A DNA stretch of 64,000 bases from Chloroflexota bacterium. GTDB lineage: Bacteria; Chloroflexota; UBA6077; SHYK01. Both the position numbers and the translations under genes were made by a program. The stretch spans positions 62,001 through 126,000 of the forward strand of contig DASRDP010000124.1 in the NCBI GenBank assembly GCA_035652535.1. Direction: 5' to 3'. Under the pieces are notes generated by a model. It was not told the DNA's origin, made no database searches, and saw only the letters and a program-made list of their open reading frames with translations. This document shows, piece after piece, positions 43,915-53,348 of this stretch (its first letter is position 1; every line of letters starts with the position of its first letter).

Positions 43915-44010
43915 TGCCTCGGCTCCGCACGCATGGCGACTGCGGAGCACAGCGGTGTCGATACGCGCTCGGCGCGCACCGCGCCGTCGTTGGATGAAGG
44001 AGGTTCCGTG

Positions 44011-45375
44011 GTGCGCTCTTCACCATTCGAGTCGCTGGCCGACTATATCTCGTCGGCCCTGTCGCGACCGCTGCCGCCCGAAGTGCAAGAGAAGACCTCC
44101 TTCCACATCCTCGACACGGTCGCTGCGATGGTCACAGGGTCGCGCCTCCGCCCCGGCCGCGCCGCTATCGACTTCATCCGCACCCAGGGCGGTACGCAGG
44201 AGGCGACGGTGGTCGGGTCGCCCATCGTCACCACCGCGATCAACGCGGCGCTGGCGAACGGAATGTTGGCGCACTCTGACGAGACCGACGACTCCCATGC
44301 TCCATCCTTGACCCACCCGGGCTGCGCCATTGTGCCGGCCGCGCTTGCTGTCGCGGAGCGCCAGCAGTCGACGGGCGAGGCGTTCATCCGCGCCGTCGCG
44401 CTGGGATACGACGTGGGCTGCCGTGTCGCACGGGCAATGGGGGGGATCGACGCCCGGGGATGGCACGGGCATGCGACGCACACCATCGGCCCAATGTTCG
44501 GCTCGGCCGCGGCGGCGGCCGCCCTGCTCAAGCTCGATTCCGTCGGCGTTCGGTACGCGCTATCGTTCACGGCCCAGCAGGCCTCGGGCATCACCTCCTG
44601 GGTGCGAGACCTGGAACACGTGGAGAAGTCCTTCGTCTTCGGTGGGAACGGCGCGCGCAGCGGTGTGACCGCTGCGCTCTTCGTCGCTTCCGGAATGACG
44701 GGCGAGGAGAACGCGTTCGACGGGGAGAACGGCTTCCTGGAGGTCTTTTGCCCGAGGGGCGAGCAGTTTCCCGAGCTGGTGTCTACCCTCGGCTCGCACT
44801 ACGAGATCTCCTTGACGAACATCAAGAAATTTTCGGTTGGATCGCCGATCCAGGCGGCGGCCGAGGCGATGACCGCCCTGGTGACAGAGCACAGCCTGAC
44901 TGCGTCCGACGTGCGTTCCGTCGACGTTCTGCTGCCTCCCCAGGGGGCGCGCGTTGTCGATGGGCGAACGATGCCCGACGTCAATCTCCAGTACTGCATC
45001 GCGTCCATCCTCCTCGACGGAGGGAAGCTCACCTTCGCGGCTACGCACTCCTACGATCGCCTGAACGACCCGGCCATCACTGGACTGATGGAGCGCGTGA
45101 GCCTCGCCGGCAACCCGGATTTCGCGGGCATGGAGAGCCAGCGCCCGGCAACGGTTCGCGTCCACACCAACCAGGGCTCGGTCCTCGAACGGCACGTGCC
45201 GGCAGTCAAAGGCACGCGGGACAACCCCATGACGCGGGACGAGGTCTTGGCAAAGGCCGTGGATCTGATCGGCAGCGTGTACGGCGAGAAGCGCGCCACG
45301 GAAGCCGCGCACGCGATCCTCGATCTGACCGGGCTTCAGTCCATTGCGGCGCTCCGCCCCCTCCTGGCCAATTAG
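44011..45375 (+). CDS. MmgE/PrpD family protein
   Basis: The 454-residue protein matches the MmgE/PrpD family (2-methylcitrate dehydratase, cis-aconitate decarboxylase and iminodisuccinate epimerases): HILDTVAAMVTGSR, NAALANGMLAHSDETDDSH, GYDVGCRVARAM and KxFSVGSPIQAAAEA-like elements. The exact reaction is open. GTG 44011 (or 44008) follows AAGGAGGT, so it is preferred over the in-frame ATG 43933, which lacks a good site. It lies 96 bases after the LLM gene. Confidence 0.78.
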   Translation: MRSSPFESLADYISSALSRPLPPEVQEKTSFHILDTVAAMVTGSRLRPGRAAIDFIRTQGGTQEATVVGSPIVTTAINAALANGMLAHSDETDDSHAPSLTHPGCAIVPAALAVAERQQSTGEAFIRAVALGYDVGCRVARAMGGIDARGWHGHATHTIGPMFGSAAAAAALLKLDSVGVRYALSFTAQQASGITSWVRDLEHVEKSFVFGGNGARSGVTAALFVASGMTGEENAFDGENGFLEVFCPRGEQFPELVSTLGSHYEISLTNIKKFSVGSPIQAAAEAMTALVTEHSLTASDVRSVDVLLPPQGARVVDGRTMPDVNLQYCIASILLDGGKLTFAATHSYDRLNDPAITGLMERVSLAGNPDFAGMESQRPATVRVHTNQGSVLERHVPAVKGTRDNPMTRDEVLAKAVDLIGSVYGEKRATEAAHAILDLTGLQSIAALRPLLAN

Positions 45376-45433
45376 CGACGGCGACCGGGCAACTCGGCGG
45401 GCAACTCCCCGCGATCGGGGCGGATGCGGCGCC

Positions 45434-46393
45434 CTACAGGTAGCCGGCCTCGCGCCAATAGCGTTCGGCCGCCGGGTGGAGCGGGACCTTCAGCGGGGCT
45501 GCCTGGGTGTCCCGGCACATCTCGTCGATAGGAAGATCGCGGGGCTCCTGCCAGATGATCGCCGACTTGCGGGCGTCCAACGCCTGGCAGAACCGGTAGA
45601 TCATGTCGTCGGGCGCGTCGGCGCGCGTGTAGATCGGCCAGCCGCTGAAGTCGAGAGCCGGTACGTCTGAGTCGAGGTTTGGAAACCGCGACCTGGGAAT
45701 CGGCGAACGATGGAAGCCAACGTCGTCCATAGCTTGAAGCACCGATTCCTCCAGGGGGAGGAGATGCATTCCCAGATCGCCGAGCTGTGGAATGAAGGAG
45801 AGCACGGCTTCGTCGAAGATGGCGTCGACCTCGCCGCTCAAGACCTGGCTGGTCCGTTCGCGCTGAAATGACATGTGCGAGCTGGGCACGACGGCCCCGC
45901 CCCATGACACGATGTCCGCCACGCTGAAGTCGTAGCAGGCCAGCACCTGGTCGATGTAGAGGTGGGTGGCGTGGTCGGGCTGGCGGCGGAGCGACATCTT
46001 CAGTGGATAACGCTGCTCCTTGATGTCGGCCAGCGAGCGGAGGCCCGTGCGGTCCGCGACGGCGAAGGCCAGCCAATCGAGCGACGGAATAACGGCGATG
46101 GCGCGCACGGGCATCGGCTTCGACCACGCCGCCTTCCCGCGATACGCGGCGGCCAACGGCCCGGCGGGGTTCATGAGCGCGATGTCCACTTCCCCGCGAA
46201 CGACCTGGTCTACGACCTGGTAGGAATCGCTGCCGAAGAGCGTCGCCGCCCAGGCCTGCTGTCCCTGGGTCCGCATCTGAACGCGGGATTGATCGAAACG
46301 AAAGCCGGGCTGGCGGACCATCTCGGCGGTCGCCTCGAGGATCAAGGACGATCGAGTGACGGCCGGGACGGATGTGGTTGGTCGTTCAGCCAC
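45434..46393 (-). CDS. TAXI-type TRAP solute-binding-like protein without a signal peptide (TAXI-A)
   Basis: The 319-residue protein has the TAXI/TRAP solute-receptor fold: TGLRSLADIKEQRYPLKMSL, EVDAIFDEAVLSF and a C-terminal LHPAAERYWREAGYL. Canonical TAXI proteins are exported; this one starts MAERPTTSVP with no signal peptide or lipobox. GTG 46393 has AAGGAG eight bases upstream; TTG 46411 is possible but also gives no signal. No DctQ/DctM-type permease is present. It resembles TAXI-B at 54537. It may be a cytoplasmic ligand sensor or an enzyme-derived variant. Confidence 0.7.
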   Translation of the reverse strand: MAERPTTSVPAVTRSSLILEATAEMVRQPGFRFDQSRVQMRTQGQQAWAATLFGSDSYQVVDQVVRGEVDIALMNPAGPLAAAYRGKAAWSKPMPVRAIAVIPSLDWLAFAVADRTGLRSLADIKEQRYPLKMSLRRQPDHATHLYIDQVLACYDFSVADIVSWGGAVVPSSHMSFQRERTSQVLSGEVDAIFDEAVLSFIPQLGDLGMHLLPLEESVLQAMDDVGFHRSPIPRSRFPNLDSDVPALDFSGWPIYTRADAPDDMIYRFCQALDARKSAIIWQEPRDLPIDEMCRDTQAAPLKVPLHPAAERYWREAGYL

Positions 46394-46468
46394 CGGTGGG
46401 CGCTCCTTCAATGCAATTGGATCGATGCGTGGGACTCTCGTGCTCGTGGTCGGGAACGGGTTCAGCGG

Positions 46469-47590
46469 TCAGCGGAGATTCGGCATGACTTCTTTTGCGA
46501 ACAGTTCTAGGCTGCGCATCGCCTGATCGGGCTCCATCGTCCCGAAGGGGAGGTATGTCAGGAACCGGCCGACGCCCAGCGCCTTCTGCTGCTCTTTGAT
46601 CAGCCGCGTGACGGTATCCGGGCTTCCGGCCACGAGATATCCGTCCTCGATCACCCGTTCATACCGGGCGTCCTCGCCGATGGGCATCGCCCGGTGCCCT
46701 GCGGACTTGTACGCGTAGCTTCGATCGCTGATCCGGAGGCGCTGCCGCTCGCGCGTTTGGGGATCGTGCACCCCTGCGCCGATGTTGCTGTAGAACTGGA
46801 AGGCGTGGGCCTCGACCTCTTCGCGCGCCTGGGCGTCGGTGTGGGCCACATACACTTGACGACTCACGCCGGTGTCTTCTGGCCGCGGGGTCCAGCCGCA
46901 CTGCTCCTGGGCGTATTTTCGGTAGTAGCCGAGAGTCTCAGCGATCTGCTCGGTCGGCGAGAAGCTCGTGAGGAGCCCCGCGTGGTGGCTCGCCGCCCAT
47001 TCAATGCTCTCCGCGCTGTTGGCTGCCGCTACGATGGGCGGGTGCGGCTGCTGGACCGGCCGAGGAATGATGGACACTTCATCGTAGTCGTAGTGCTCGC
47101 TGTGCCACGCAAACGGCTCCGGCTCCGTCCATGCCTTCACGATCAGCTCCCACGACTCCTCCCACATGGACCGCGCCTCGCTGTTGTCCACGAGGTAGGC
47201 GTGGGTCTCTCGTGCTGTGCCCCGCAGGAAGCCGCTGACGAGGCGCCCGTGGGAGAGGACGTCGATCATCGCCAGCTCCTCCGCCACGCGGACCGGGTGT
47301 CCGTGGATGGGAAGGCAATTGCCCATGAGGACGATCCTGGTGTTGGATGTGTGCGTCGCCACGGCGGCGGCGATCAGGTTGGGCGACGGGGCAGTCCCAT
47401 TGAAGGCGAAGTGGTGCTCGGCGAGGCACACGCCGTCGTAGCCAAGCTCGTCGGCCCGCTTCAGGAGCGCGAGGTGGCCGTCGTACAGCTTCATGCCCAG
47501 CTTCCGGTCGTACATGGACGCAGGGAACGGGTAGGGGATCTCCCATTGGCGGTATGGCCACATCATGATGTCGAATAGCCAGATTTCCAT
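46469..47590 (-). CDS. LLM-class flavin-dependent monooxygenase
   Basis: The 373-residue luciferase-like enzyme has GYDGVCLAEHHF, NTRIVLMGNCLPIHGHPVRVAEELAMIDVLSHGRL and the C-terminal YLPFGTMEPDQ. It probably uses reduced flavin and oxygen on a small carbon substrate. ATG 47590 is set by GGAGGAG upstream. It precedes TAXI-A on the same strand (75 bases) and is divergent from the amidohydrolase at 47773. Confidence 0.8.
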   Translation of the reverse strand: MEIWLFDIMMWPYRQWEIPYPFPASMYDRKLGMKLYDGHLALLKRADELGYDGVCLAEHHFAFNGTAPSPNLIAAAVATHTSNTRIVLMGNCLPIHGHPVRVAEELAMIDVLSHGRLVSGFLRGTARETHAYLVDNSEARSMWEESWELIVKAWTEPEPFAWHSEHYDYDEVSIIPRPVQQPHPPIVAAANSAESIEWAASHHAGLLTSFSPTEQIAETLGYYRKYAQEQCGWTPRPEDTGVSRQVYVAHTDAQAREEVEAHAFQFYSNIGAGVHDPQTRERQRLRISDRSYAYKSAGHRAMPIGEDARYERVIEDGYLVAGSPDTVTRLIKEQQKALGVGRFLTYLPFGTMEPDQAMRSLELFAKEVMPNLR

Positions 47591-47772
47591 CGCCTCACTC
47601 CTCCGCGGAGCTCGCTGTCACGAGCTGAGCTGCATTGCATGCTGGTACGTTCCGATGGCCACCCGATGATACGCTTATTGGCGGCCAGTTGCGTGATTCT
47701 CATTGGCTCCATAAACTGGCCATCGATGATCACAGAGCGTCGGACCATCTGGCGTATGAGGAGCGCGAGTCT

Positions 47773-48864
47773 ATGAACGACGGCCTCCGGTGGTTGGACT
47801 GCGACATGCACATGGCGGAGCCATGGAACCTGTGGCATCGATACGTCGATCCGCGCTTCCGTGGCGACATCGAGGCGCTCACGGGCGTACCGGAGGGCTA
47901 CAATCCCCTCACCCATGGTCCGGCCGCCAACATCCGTGAGATTCGGCAAACGCGGGTCCATCTCTTCGACGATTACCTTGGTCCGGACGGCGTCTCCATC
48001 GATGCGGCCGGGCAGCTTCGGGCCATGGATCGAGAGGGGATCGACGCGGCGATTCTCTTTCCGACGATAGCGCTCTCGTCTCCACGCACGGCTGATCCTG
48101 ACGCGGCGATGGCCGTGCGCCGCGCCTTCAACGATTGGCTGCATGAATTCTGCGCCTTCGACCCCTCGCGCCTGAAACTGAACGCGGTCATCGCCACGGG
48201 CGACGCGGTCGCCGCAGCGAAGGAGATTCGCCGGGCGCGACAGGAGCTCGGGGCCGTCAGCATCCTGCTGGACCCGCGACCTGACGGCGCGCCGTTCGAC
48301 GATCCGGTGTACGAGCCGATCTGGGCCGCTGCGGAAGAGGTCGGTTTGGCGGTGGACTTTCACAACGGCATTCCACGCCAGATGGAGGCCCGCTACGGGG
48401 ATCGGCCCACACATCTGTTCGTCCACGCTTCCGCTCGGCCAGTTGGGCACATGTGCACCTTCATGGAGCTGCTGGTGGGCGGCGTTCTCGAACGCCATCC
48501 TCGGCTGCGGGTCGCTTTTCTCGAGTGCGGCGCGTCGTGGGTGCCGTACTGGCTGTTTCGACTCGAGGAGGAGTGCGAAAAGTTCCGGAGCCGCCACCCC
48601 GGGATCGATGAGAACGTGCGGCTGCGGCCCGTCGAATATTGGCGCCGGCAGTGCTTCTGCTCGGTCGAGGTGAGCGAGTGGACGCTACCGGGCGTCATCG
48701 CCACCATCGGCGACGACAACTTGGTTGTGTCATCGGATTTTCCGCACTTTGACTCGGAGTTCCCGGAGGCAGGTCGTCACTTCGTGAGTCTCGAGGGAGT
48801 CAGTCGCGCGGCGAAGCAGAAGATCATGTGGGACAATTGCGCGCGCCTCTACGGGCTCGACTGA
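47773..48864 (+). CDS. Amidohydrolase-2 family metal-dependent hydrolase (paralogue 4)
   Basis: The 363-residue TIM-barrel protein has the same framework as the three amidohydrolases near the left end: D11-x-H13 (DCDMHM), AVDFHNG, ECGASWVPYWLFRLEEE and D322/H325 in SSDFPHFD. All candidate metal ligands are intact. ATG 47773 is preferred with GAGGAG upstream; an in-frame extension to 47635 would lie in the divergent gap. A decarboxylase or hydrolase of an aromatic acid is likely. Confidence 0.8.
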   Translation: MNDGLRWLDCDMHMAEPWNLWHRYVDPRFRGDIEALTGVPEGYNPLTHGPAANIREIRQTRVHLFDDYLGPDGVSIDAAGQLRAMDREGIDAAILFPTIALSSPRTADPDAAMAVRRAFNDWLHEFCAFDPSRLKLNAVIATGDAVAAAKEIRRARQELGAVSILLDPRPDGAPFDDPVYEPIWAAAEEVGLAVDFHNGIPRQMEARYGDRPTHLFVHASARPVGHMCTFMELLVGGVLERHPRLRVAFLECGASWVPYWLFRLEEECEKFRSRHPGIDENVRLRPVEYWRRQCFCSVEVSEWTLPGVIATIGDDNLVVSSDFPHFDSEFPEAGRHFVSLEGVSRAAKQKIMWDNCARLYGLD

Positions 48865-48957
48865 TCGCCAGCGGCCGCACCCCTCCTCCCTCCCAGGCCG
48901 CGGCCGGGGAGGGCACCACCCGAGCCCTCGCTAAGCCAGGGAGGGTGGGCTGGCGCG

Positions 48958-49311
48958 TCACTCGACGATCGTGGTGGTGGTGCCGGCCCGCGTAAGCGAG
49001 ATGTGCGACATGGCCGAGTGCTCCGTCGCGCCGTGCCAGTGCTTCTCACCAGCCATCACATGCACGACGTCGCCTGCGTGGATCTCGATCTGTTGTCGCT
49101 CGTCGGCCACGTATCCCGCGCCGTAGGTGACGAAAAGGACCTGGTCGCCGGAGTGCACGTGCCACCTGTTTCGCGAGCCGATCTCGAAGTTGATGACGGT
49201 GAGAGTGAAGTCCTGGCTGTCGCTCAAGAGCGGCTGGCGCGTGACGTCGCCGACGAAGATCGGCGCGGAGTCCTGCTGCGGTTTCACCTCGGACGGCCGG
49301 ATACGTCTCAC
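48958..49311 (-). CDS. Single-domain cupin protein
   Basis: The 117-residue cupin has RWHVHSGDQVLFVTYGAGYV (H-x-H) and EKHWHGA, the two metal-binding motifs, so the site looks complete. Such small cupins act in dioxygenase, isomerase or binding roles. GTG 49311 follows AAGGAGAGG; the in-frame extension to 49341 lacks a site. It lies 124 bases before the ftsH end, both on the minus strand. Confidence 0.8.
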   Translation of the reverse strand: MRRIRPSEVKPQQDSAPIFVGDVTRQPLLSDSQDFTLTVINFEIGSRNRWHVHSGDQVLFVTYGAGYVADERQQIEIHAGDVVHVMAGEKHWHGATEHSAMSHISLTRAGTTTTIVE

Positions 49312-49435
49312 GGTACCTCTCCTTTCGTCCTGACAGCGCACGTTCTCGCGGCGCGCGATGCGCGAGACGCTTTCCGTGTCCGCTCAGGTCGAGGAAAGTG
49401 TACCCCGAGGTGGGCGCCACCGAGATCCGTGATCG

Positions 49436-51430
49436 CTATGCCGCAGGAACCGTCGTTACGCGATCAGTGGATGGCGGCGCGGCGTCCCATTCTCGCAGGA
49501 TCGCGTCGATCTGCTGGCCTTCCACCGTCTCGTGGGCGATGAGGGCCGCGGCCAGCGCATCCAACACACCACGATGGGATTCGAGCGTGTGACGGGCGTT
49601 CGCGTACGCCTCGTCGATGATGGCGCGCACCGAGCGGTCGAGGGCCTCGGCCGTCGCCTCCGCATATTCGCGAGGTTGGCCGATCTCGCGTCCGAGAAAC
49701 GGGTGCGTCTCGCCGAGACCGTAGGAGACTGGGCCCACTTCGCGGCTCATGCCCCACACGCCGACCATGCGCCGCGCGAGGGCGGTCGCCTGCTTCAAGT
49801 CGTTCTCCGCGCCGGTGGTCGGCTGGTTGAAGACGAATTCCTCGGCAGCGCGGCCGCCCAACATGACCGCGATCCGCCCCAGGAGATATTCCCGCGGATA
49901 ATTGTGTCGCTCCTCCTCCGGGAGTTGCTCGGTAGCGCCCAGCGCCCGGCCGTGGGGAATGATCGTGACCTTGTTGACGGGGTCAGCGCCAGGCGTCAGC
50001 TTGGCGACCAGGGCGTGGCCGCTCTCGTGATACGCGACCAGCCGCCGCTCATCCTCACTCAGCGGGATCGCCTGTCGCGTCCCGAGCACGATCTTGTCCA
50101 TGGCCTCGTCGAAGTCGCGCATCCCAACCTCGCGCGCGTTCCGCCGCGCCGCCTGGAGCGCGGCCTCGTTGGCGAGGTTCGCCAGGTCGGCGCCGGAGAA
50201 TCCCGGCGTGCGGCGCGCAAGGTTCGCCAAAGCAACGTCCGGCGCGAGGGGCAGGTGGCGGGTATGAATGCCGAGAATCGCCTCGCGCCCGGCGCGATCC
50301 GGCAGTCCGAGCGTCACCTGGCGATCGAATCGCCCGGGACGTAGCAGGGCCGGGTCGAGCACGTCCGGCCGGTTGGTCGCGGCAAGCACGATCACGTGCG
50401 TCTGGTCGTCGAATCCGTCCATCTCGACGAGAAGCTGGTTCAGCGTCTGCTCGCGCTCATCGTTGCCGCCGCCGAGACCAGCGCCGCGCTGGCGGCCCAC
50501 GGCGTCGATCTCGTCGACGAAGACGATCGATGGGGCCTCCCGCTTGGCTCGCGTGAATAGGTCGCGCACCCGACTTGCGCCCACGCCCACGAACATCTCG
50601 ACGAACTCCGAGGCCGAGATGCTGAAAAAGGGCACCGCCGCCTCGCCCGCGATGGCGCGTGCCAGGAGCGTCTTGCCGGTTCCCGGAGGGCCGACCAAGA
50701 GGACTCCGCGAGGCAGGCGAGCGCCCAACGCCTGGTACCGCTGGGGTTCCTTCAAAAAGCTGACGATCTCCTGCAGCTCCGCCTTGGCTTCTTCGGCTCC
50801 GGCCACGTCGGCGAACGTAACCTTGGGGCGCTCGCTACTGTACTTGCGGGCTCGGCTGGCGCCGAACCCGAAGAGCGATTGCTGACCACGTTGGGCCTGC
50901 CGCCCCATCATGAACAGCAGCCCGACAAAGAGGAGCATGGGCAGGAAGTTCACCGCCAGCTCCAGCAACCACGAGCCGCCGCTGGTGTCCTTCGCGGACA
51001 CCGATACGCCCTGCTGGTCGAGGAGCGGAAGCAGACGCTGGTCCTCGATGGGTGGCAACACCGTTGTGAATCGCGCGTATGTCTGCTGGCTAGCTGCCGT
51101 GGGTTGGGCAGTCGCCTGGCTCTGCGGAGCGGGCTGCTGGGGCGGCCACGCGATGGGTTGCTTGAACATGCCATCAACGTTCTGGCCGGAAATAGTGACC
51201 GACGCCACTTGACCCGCTCGAACCTGGCCGATGAACTCGGTATAGGTCAGCGCGACCTGGGGCGCCGACTTAGGGACGAAGAACTCGTATCCGTTCCACA
51301 GCAAGGTGACGAGGAGGAGGATCCACCAGAGCCAAAGGGGGAGGAAAGGACGCGGGGGCCGTGGCTGCTTCGAGCGCTCATTGGTCGACGGGCCGTTCTT
51401 TTTGTTGCTCGCGGGCGGGCTTGCGTCCAT
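49436..51430 (-). CDS. ftsH: ATP-dependent zinc metalloprotease FtsH
   Basis: The 664-residue membrane protease degrades short-lived and misassembled membrane proteins. Two membrane helices flank an extracytoplasmic domain (about 31-52 and 155-178). The AAA domain has Walker A GPPGTGKT near 246-253, Walker [16 protein letters not shown] and SRH residues. The protease site is H468-E-x2-H472 (HESGH). C-terminal zinc-ligand Asp lies in TGAENDL. Length is typical. It is divergent from the EutA-like gene. Confidence 0.94.
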   Translation of the reverse strand: MDASPPASNKKNGPSTNERSKQPRPPRPFLPLWLWWILLLVTLLWNGYEFFVPKSAPQVALTYTEFIGQVRAGQVASVTISGQNVDGMFKQPIAWPPQQPAPQSQATAQPTAASQQTYARFTTVLPPIEDQRLLPLLDQQGVSVSAKDTSGGSWLLELAVNFLPMLLFVGLLFMMGRQAQRGQQSLFGFGASRARKYSSERPKVTFADVAGAEEAKAELQEIVSFLKEPQRYQALGARLPRGVLLVGPPGTGKTLLARAIAGEAAVPFFSISASEFVEMFVGVGASRVRDLFTRAKREAPSIVFVDEIDAVGRQRGAGLGGGNDEREQTLNQLLVEMDGFDDQTHVIVLAATNRPDVLDPALLRPGRFDRQVTLGLPDRAGREAILGIHTRHLPLAPDVALANLARRTPGFSGADLANLANEAALQAARRNAREVGMRDFDEAMDKIVLGTRQAIPLSEDERRLVAYHESGHALVAKLTPGADPVNKVTIIPHGRALGATEQLPEEERHNYPREYLLGRIAVMLGGRAAEEFVFNQPTTGAENDLKQATALARRMVGVWGMSREVGPVSYGLGETHPFLGREIGQPREYAEATAEALDRSVRAIIDEAYANARHTLESHRGVLDALAAALIAHETVEGQQIDAILREWDAAPPSTDRVTTVPAA

Positions 51431-51541
51431 CCTTGACTACCTCGCAGGCGGTACGCGGGCGCAACCACGCTCGCGCCGCCGTTCCTGCCTCGATACTAAT
51501 CGATGGGGTGCCGAGACGTCTCATCGTGATCGCCGCTCGCG

Positions 51542-51550
51542 TGGTATGCT
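51542..51550 (+). promoter_or_regulatory. Possible extended -10 promoter of the EutA-like gene
   Basis: TGGTATGCT in the 194-base gap between ftsH and the EutA-like gene, 74 bases before ATG 51625. No matched -35. Confidence 0.35.
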
Positions 51551-51624
51551 GGCGGTCGCGAGATACGCCAGCCCCCCGAGATCGGCAACTTCCGCCAAAT
51601 AGGTATCCCGCGAGGGAGCCCGAG

Positions 51625-53313
51625 ATGAGCCGCACCCACGATCACCCCCACGATTCGTTCTCCCACGCGCATGACGACGGCGACGGCAGCCCGCGCGCAA
51701 CGCACGGGCCGTCGGTCCACAGCCACGCGCATGAGTCGGCGGCACACATCCATGCCCACGGCCATGCGCACGACCACTGGCACGACGAGGACGAATTCCA
51801 CGACCACCACGGCGAAGACCTCTCGCCGGAAGAGCAGCAGGAGCTTGCCGAGCGGCTTTGGCGACTCGAAAACGTCGAGCTTCGAACTGTGGGCGTCGAC
51901 ATCGGATCGTCGACGTCCCACCTGATGTTTGCCGAGGTTCACCTGCGCCGGCTCTCCGATGCCCTCTCGAGCCGATTCGTCGTCGTGCGCCGCGAGGTGC
52001 TCTGGCGGTCCGCGATCGAGATCACGCCGTACCGGGCGGACGACACGATCGACACGGATGCGCTCGAGGCGTTCATCGAGCGCGCATACCGCGACGCGGG
52101 GATCCGGCGAGACGCGATCGACAGCGGCGCCGTTATCCTGACGGGCGAGGCGCTCAAGCGGAAGAACGCCGAGGCGATCGCTCACCTGTTCGCCGCCGAG
52201 TCCGGAAAATTCGTGTGTGCGCTCGCCGGGCACCACATGGAGGCATCGCTCGCGGCGCATGGGTCGGGCGCGGTAGCGATCTCGCGGCGCAACCGTTCGA
52301 CGGTTCTGAACGTTGACATTGGCGGCGGCACGTCCAAATTCGCGCTGATCAGGGACGGCGAGATCGTCTCCACGGCGGCTATCGCCATCGGCGGGCGCCT
52401 CGTCGCGCTCGATGACGCTGGCCGTGTGACGCGGCTCGAAGAGCCAGGGCGATTCGCGGCGGAGGCCGCGGGACTACAGATCGCGCTCGGCGAGCCAGTC
52501 TCGCCTGACGCCAGGATGCGCCTCGTCCGGTACTGGGTCGACGCGCTGGTGCGGATCGTCAACGGCGAGGAGATCGCCGACGAGACGGCGCGACTGTTCG
52601 TTACAGACCCTATCGTCCTTCGGGAGCCCATTGATTCAATCTCGTTCTCCGGCGGCGTATCAGAGTACGTCTACGGGCGCGAGCGCGCCGCGTACCAGGA
52701 CCTGGGTGCCGCGCTGGGCCATGAGCTTGCGGCCGCTCTGGGGGTCGGTCGGATCCCACACCGGCTGGCAGATCCGGGCGAGGGAATTCGCGCAACGGTG
52801 ATTGGAGCGTCCCAGTTCACCGTGCAGCTCAGCGGGAGCACGATTTCGGTGTCCAACCGGTCCGTGCTCCCGCTGCGCAACCTCCCGGTCGTGTATCCGC
52901 GAATCGATCTGTCCCAAGAGATCACCCCCGAGCATGTCTCTCGCGCCATCGACGCCGCCCTCCGGCGCATGGACGTCGCCGATGCCGCGGTTGCGCTCGG
53001 GCTCCGCTGGCCCGGTGACCCGCTGTACCGTCGCCTTCGCGTTCTGGCGCAGGGAATCGCAGGCGCGATGGCTCCGTTCCTCGAACAGCGATTGCCCCTG
53101 GTCCTCTTGTTCGATCGCGACGTTGGTCGGACCCTGGGGGAGATCCTGCGGCGCGATCTTGACGTCGCCTGCGACGTGATCTCGATTGACGGAATGGACT
53201 TGAAGGAGTTCGACTTCGTGGACATCGGAGAGGTCGTGGAGGCGAGCAACGTAGTCCCCGTGGTGATCAAGTCGCTGCTGTTTGCTGGACGCGAAAGTAT
53301 CCCGTCACGTTGA
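51625..53313 (+). CDS. EutA-like ethanolamine ammonia-lyase reactivase with His-rich N-terminus
   Basis: The 562-residue protein has an N-terminal segment with 19 histidines in about the first 62 residues (THDHPHD, IHAHGHAHDHWHD), typical of metal-binding tails. An actin-fold ATPase core follows with GVDIGSSTSHLMF, NVDIGGGTSKFALI and SGGVSEYVYG, as in EutA. EutA exchanges damaged cobalamin from ethanolamine ammonia-lyase, but EutB/EutC are not seen in the window. The His-rich tail is not typical of EutA. Start ATG 51625 has GAGGGAG upstream. Confidence 0.8.
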   Translation: MSRTHDHPHDSFSHAHDDGDGSPRATHGPSVHSHAHESAAHIHAHGHAHDHWHDEDEFHDHHGEDLSPEEQQELAERLWRLENVELRTVGVDIGSSTSHLMFAEVHLRRLSDALSSRFVVVRREVLWRSAIEITPYRADDTIDTDALEAFIERAYRDAGIRRDAIDSGAVILTGEALKRKNAEAIAHLFAAESGKFVCALAGHHMEASLAAHGSGAVAISRRNRSTVLNVDIGGGTSKFALIRDGEIVSTAAIAIGGRLVALDDAGRVTRLEEPGRFAAEAAGLQIALGEPVSPDARMRLVRYWVDALVRIVNGEEIADETARLFVTDPIVLREPIDSISFSGGVSEYVYGRERAAYQDLGAALGHELAAALGVGRIPHRLADPGEGIRATVIGASQFTVQLSGSTISVSNRSVLPLRNLPVVYPRIDLSQEITPEHVSRAIDAALRRMDVADAAVALGLRWPGDPLYRRLRVLAQGIAGAMAPFLEQRLPLVLLFDRDVGRTLGEILRRDLDVACDVISIDGMDLKEFDFVDIGEVVEASNVVPVVIKSLLFAGRESIPSR

Positions 53314-53348
53314 ATAGCCAAGACGCACTCGCGGCGTTAGGAGGAGAC

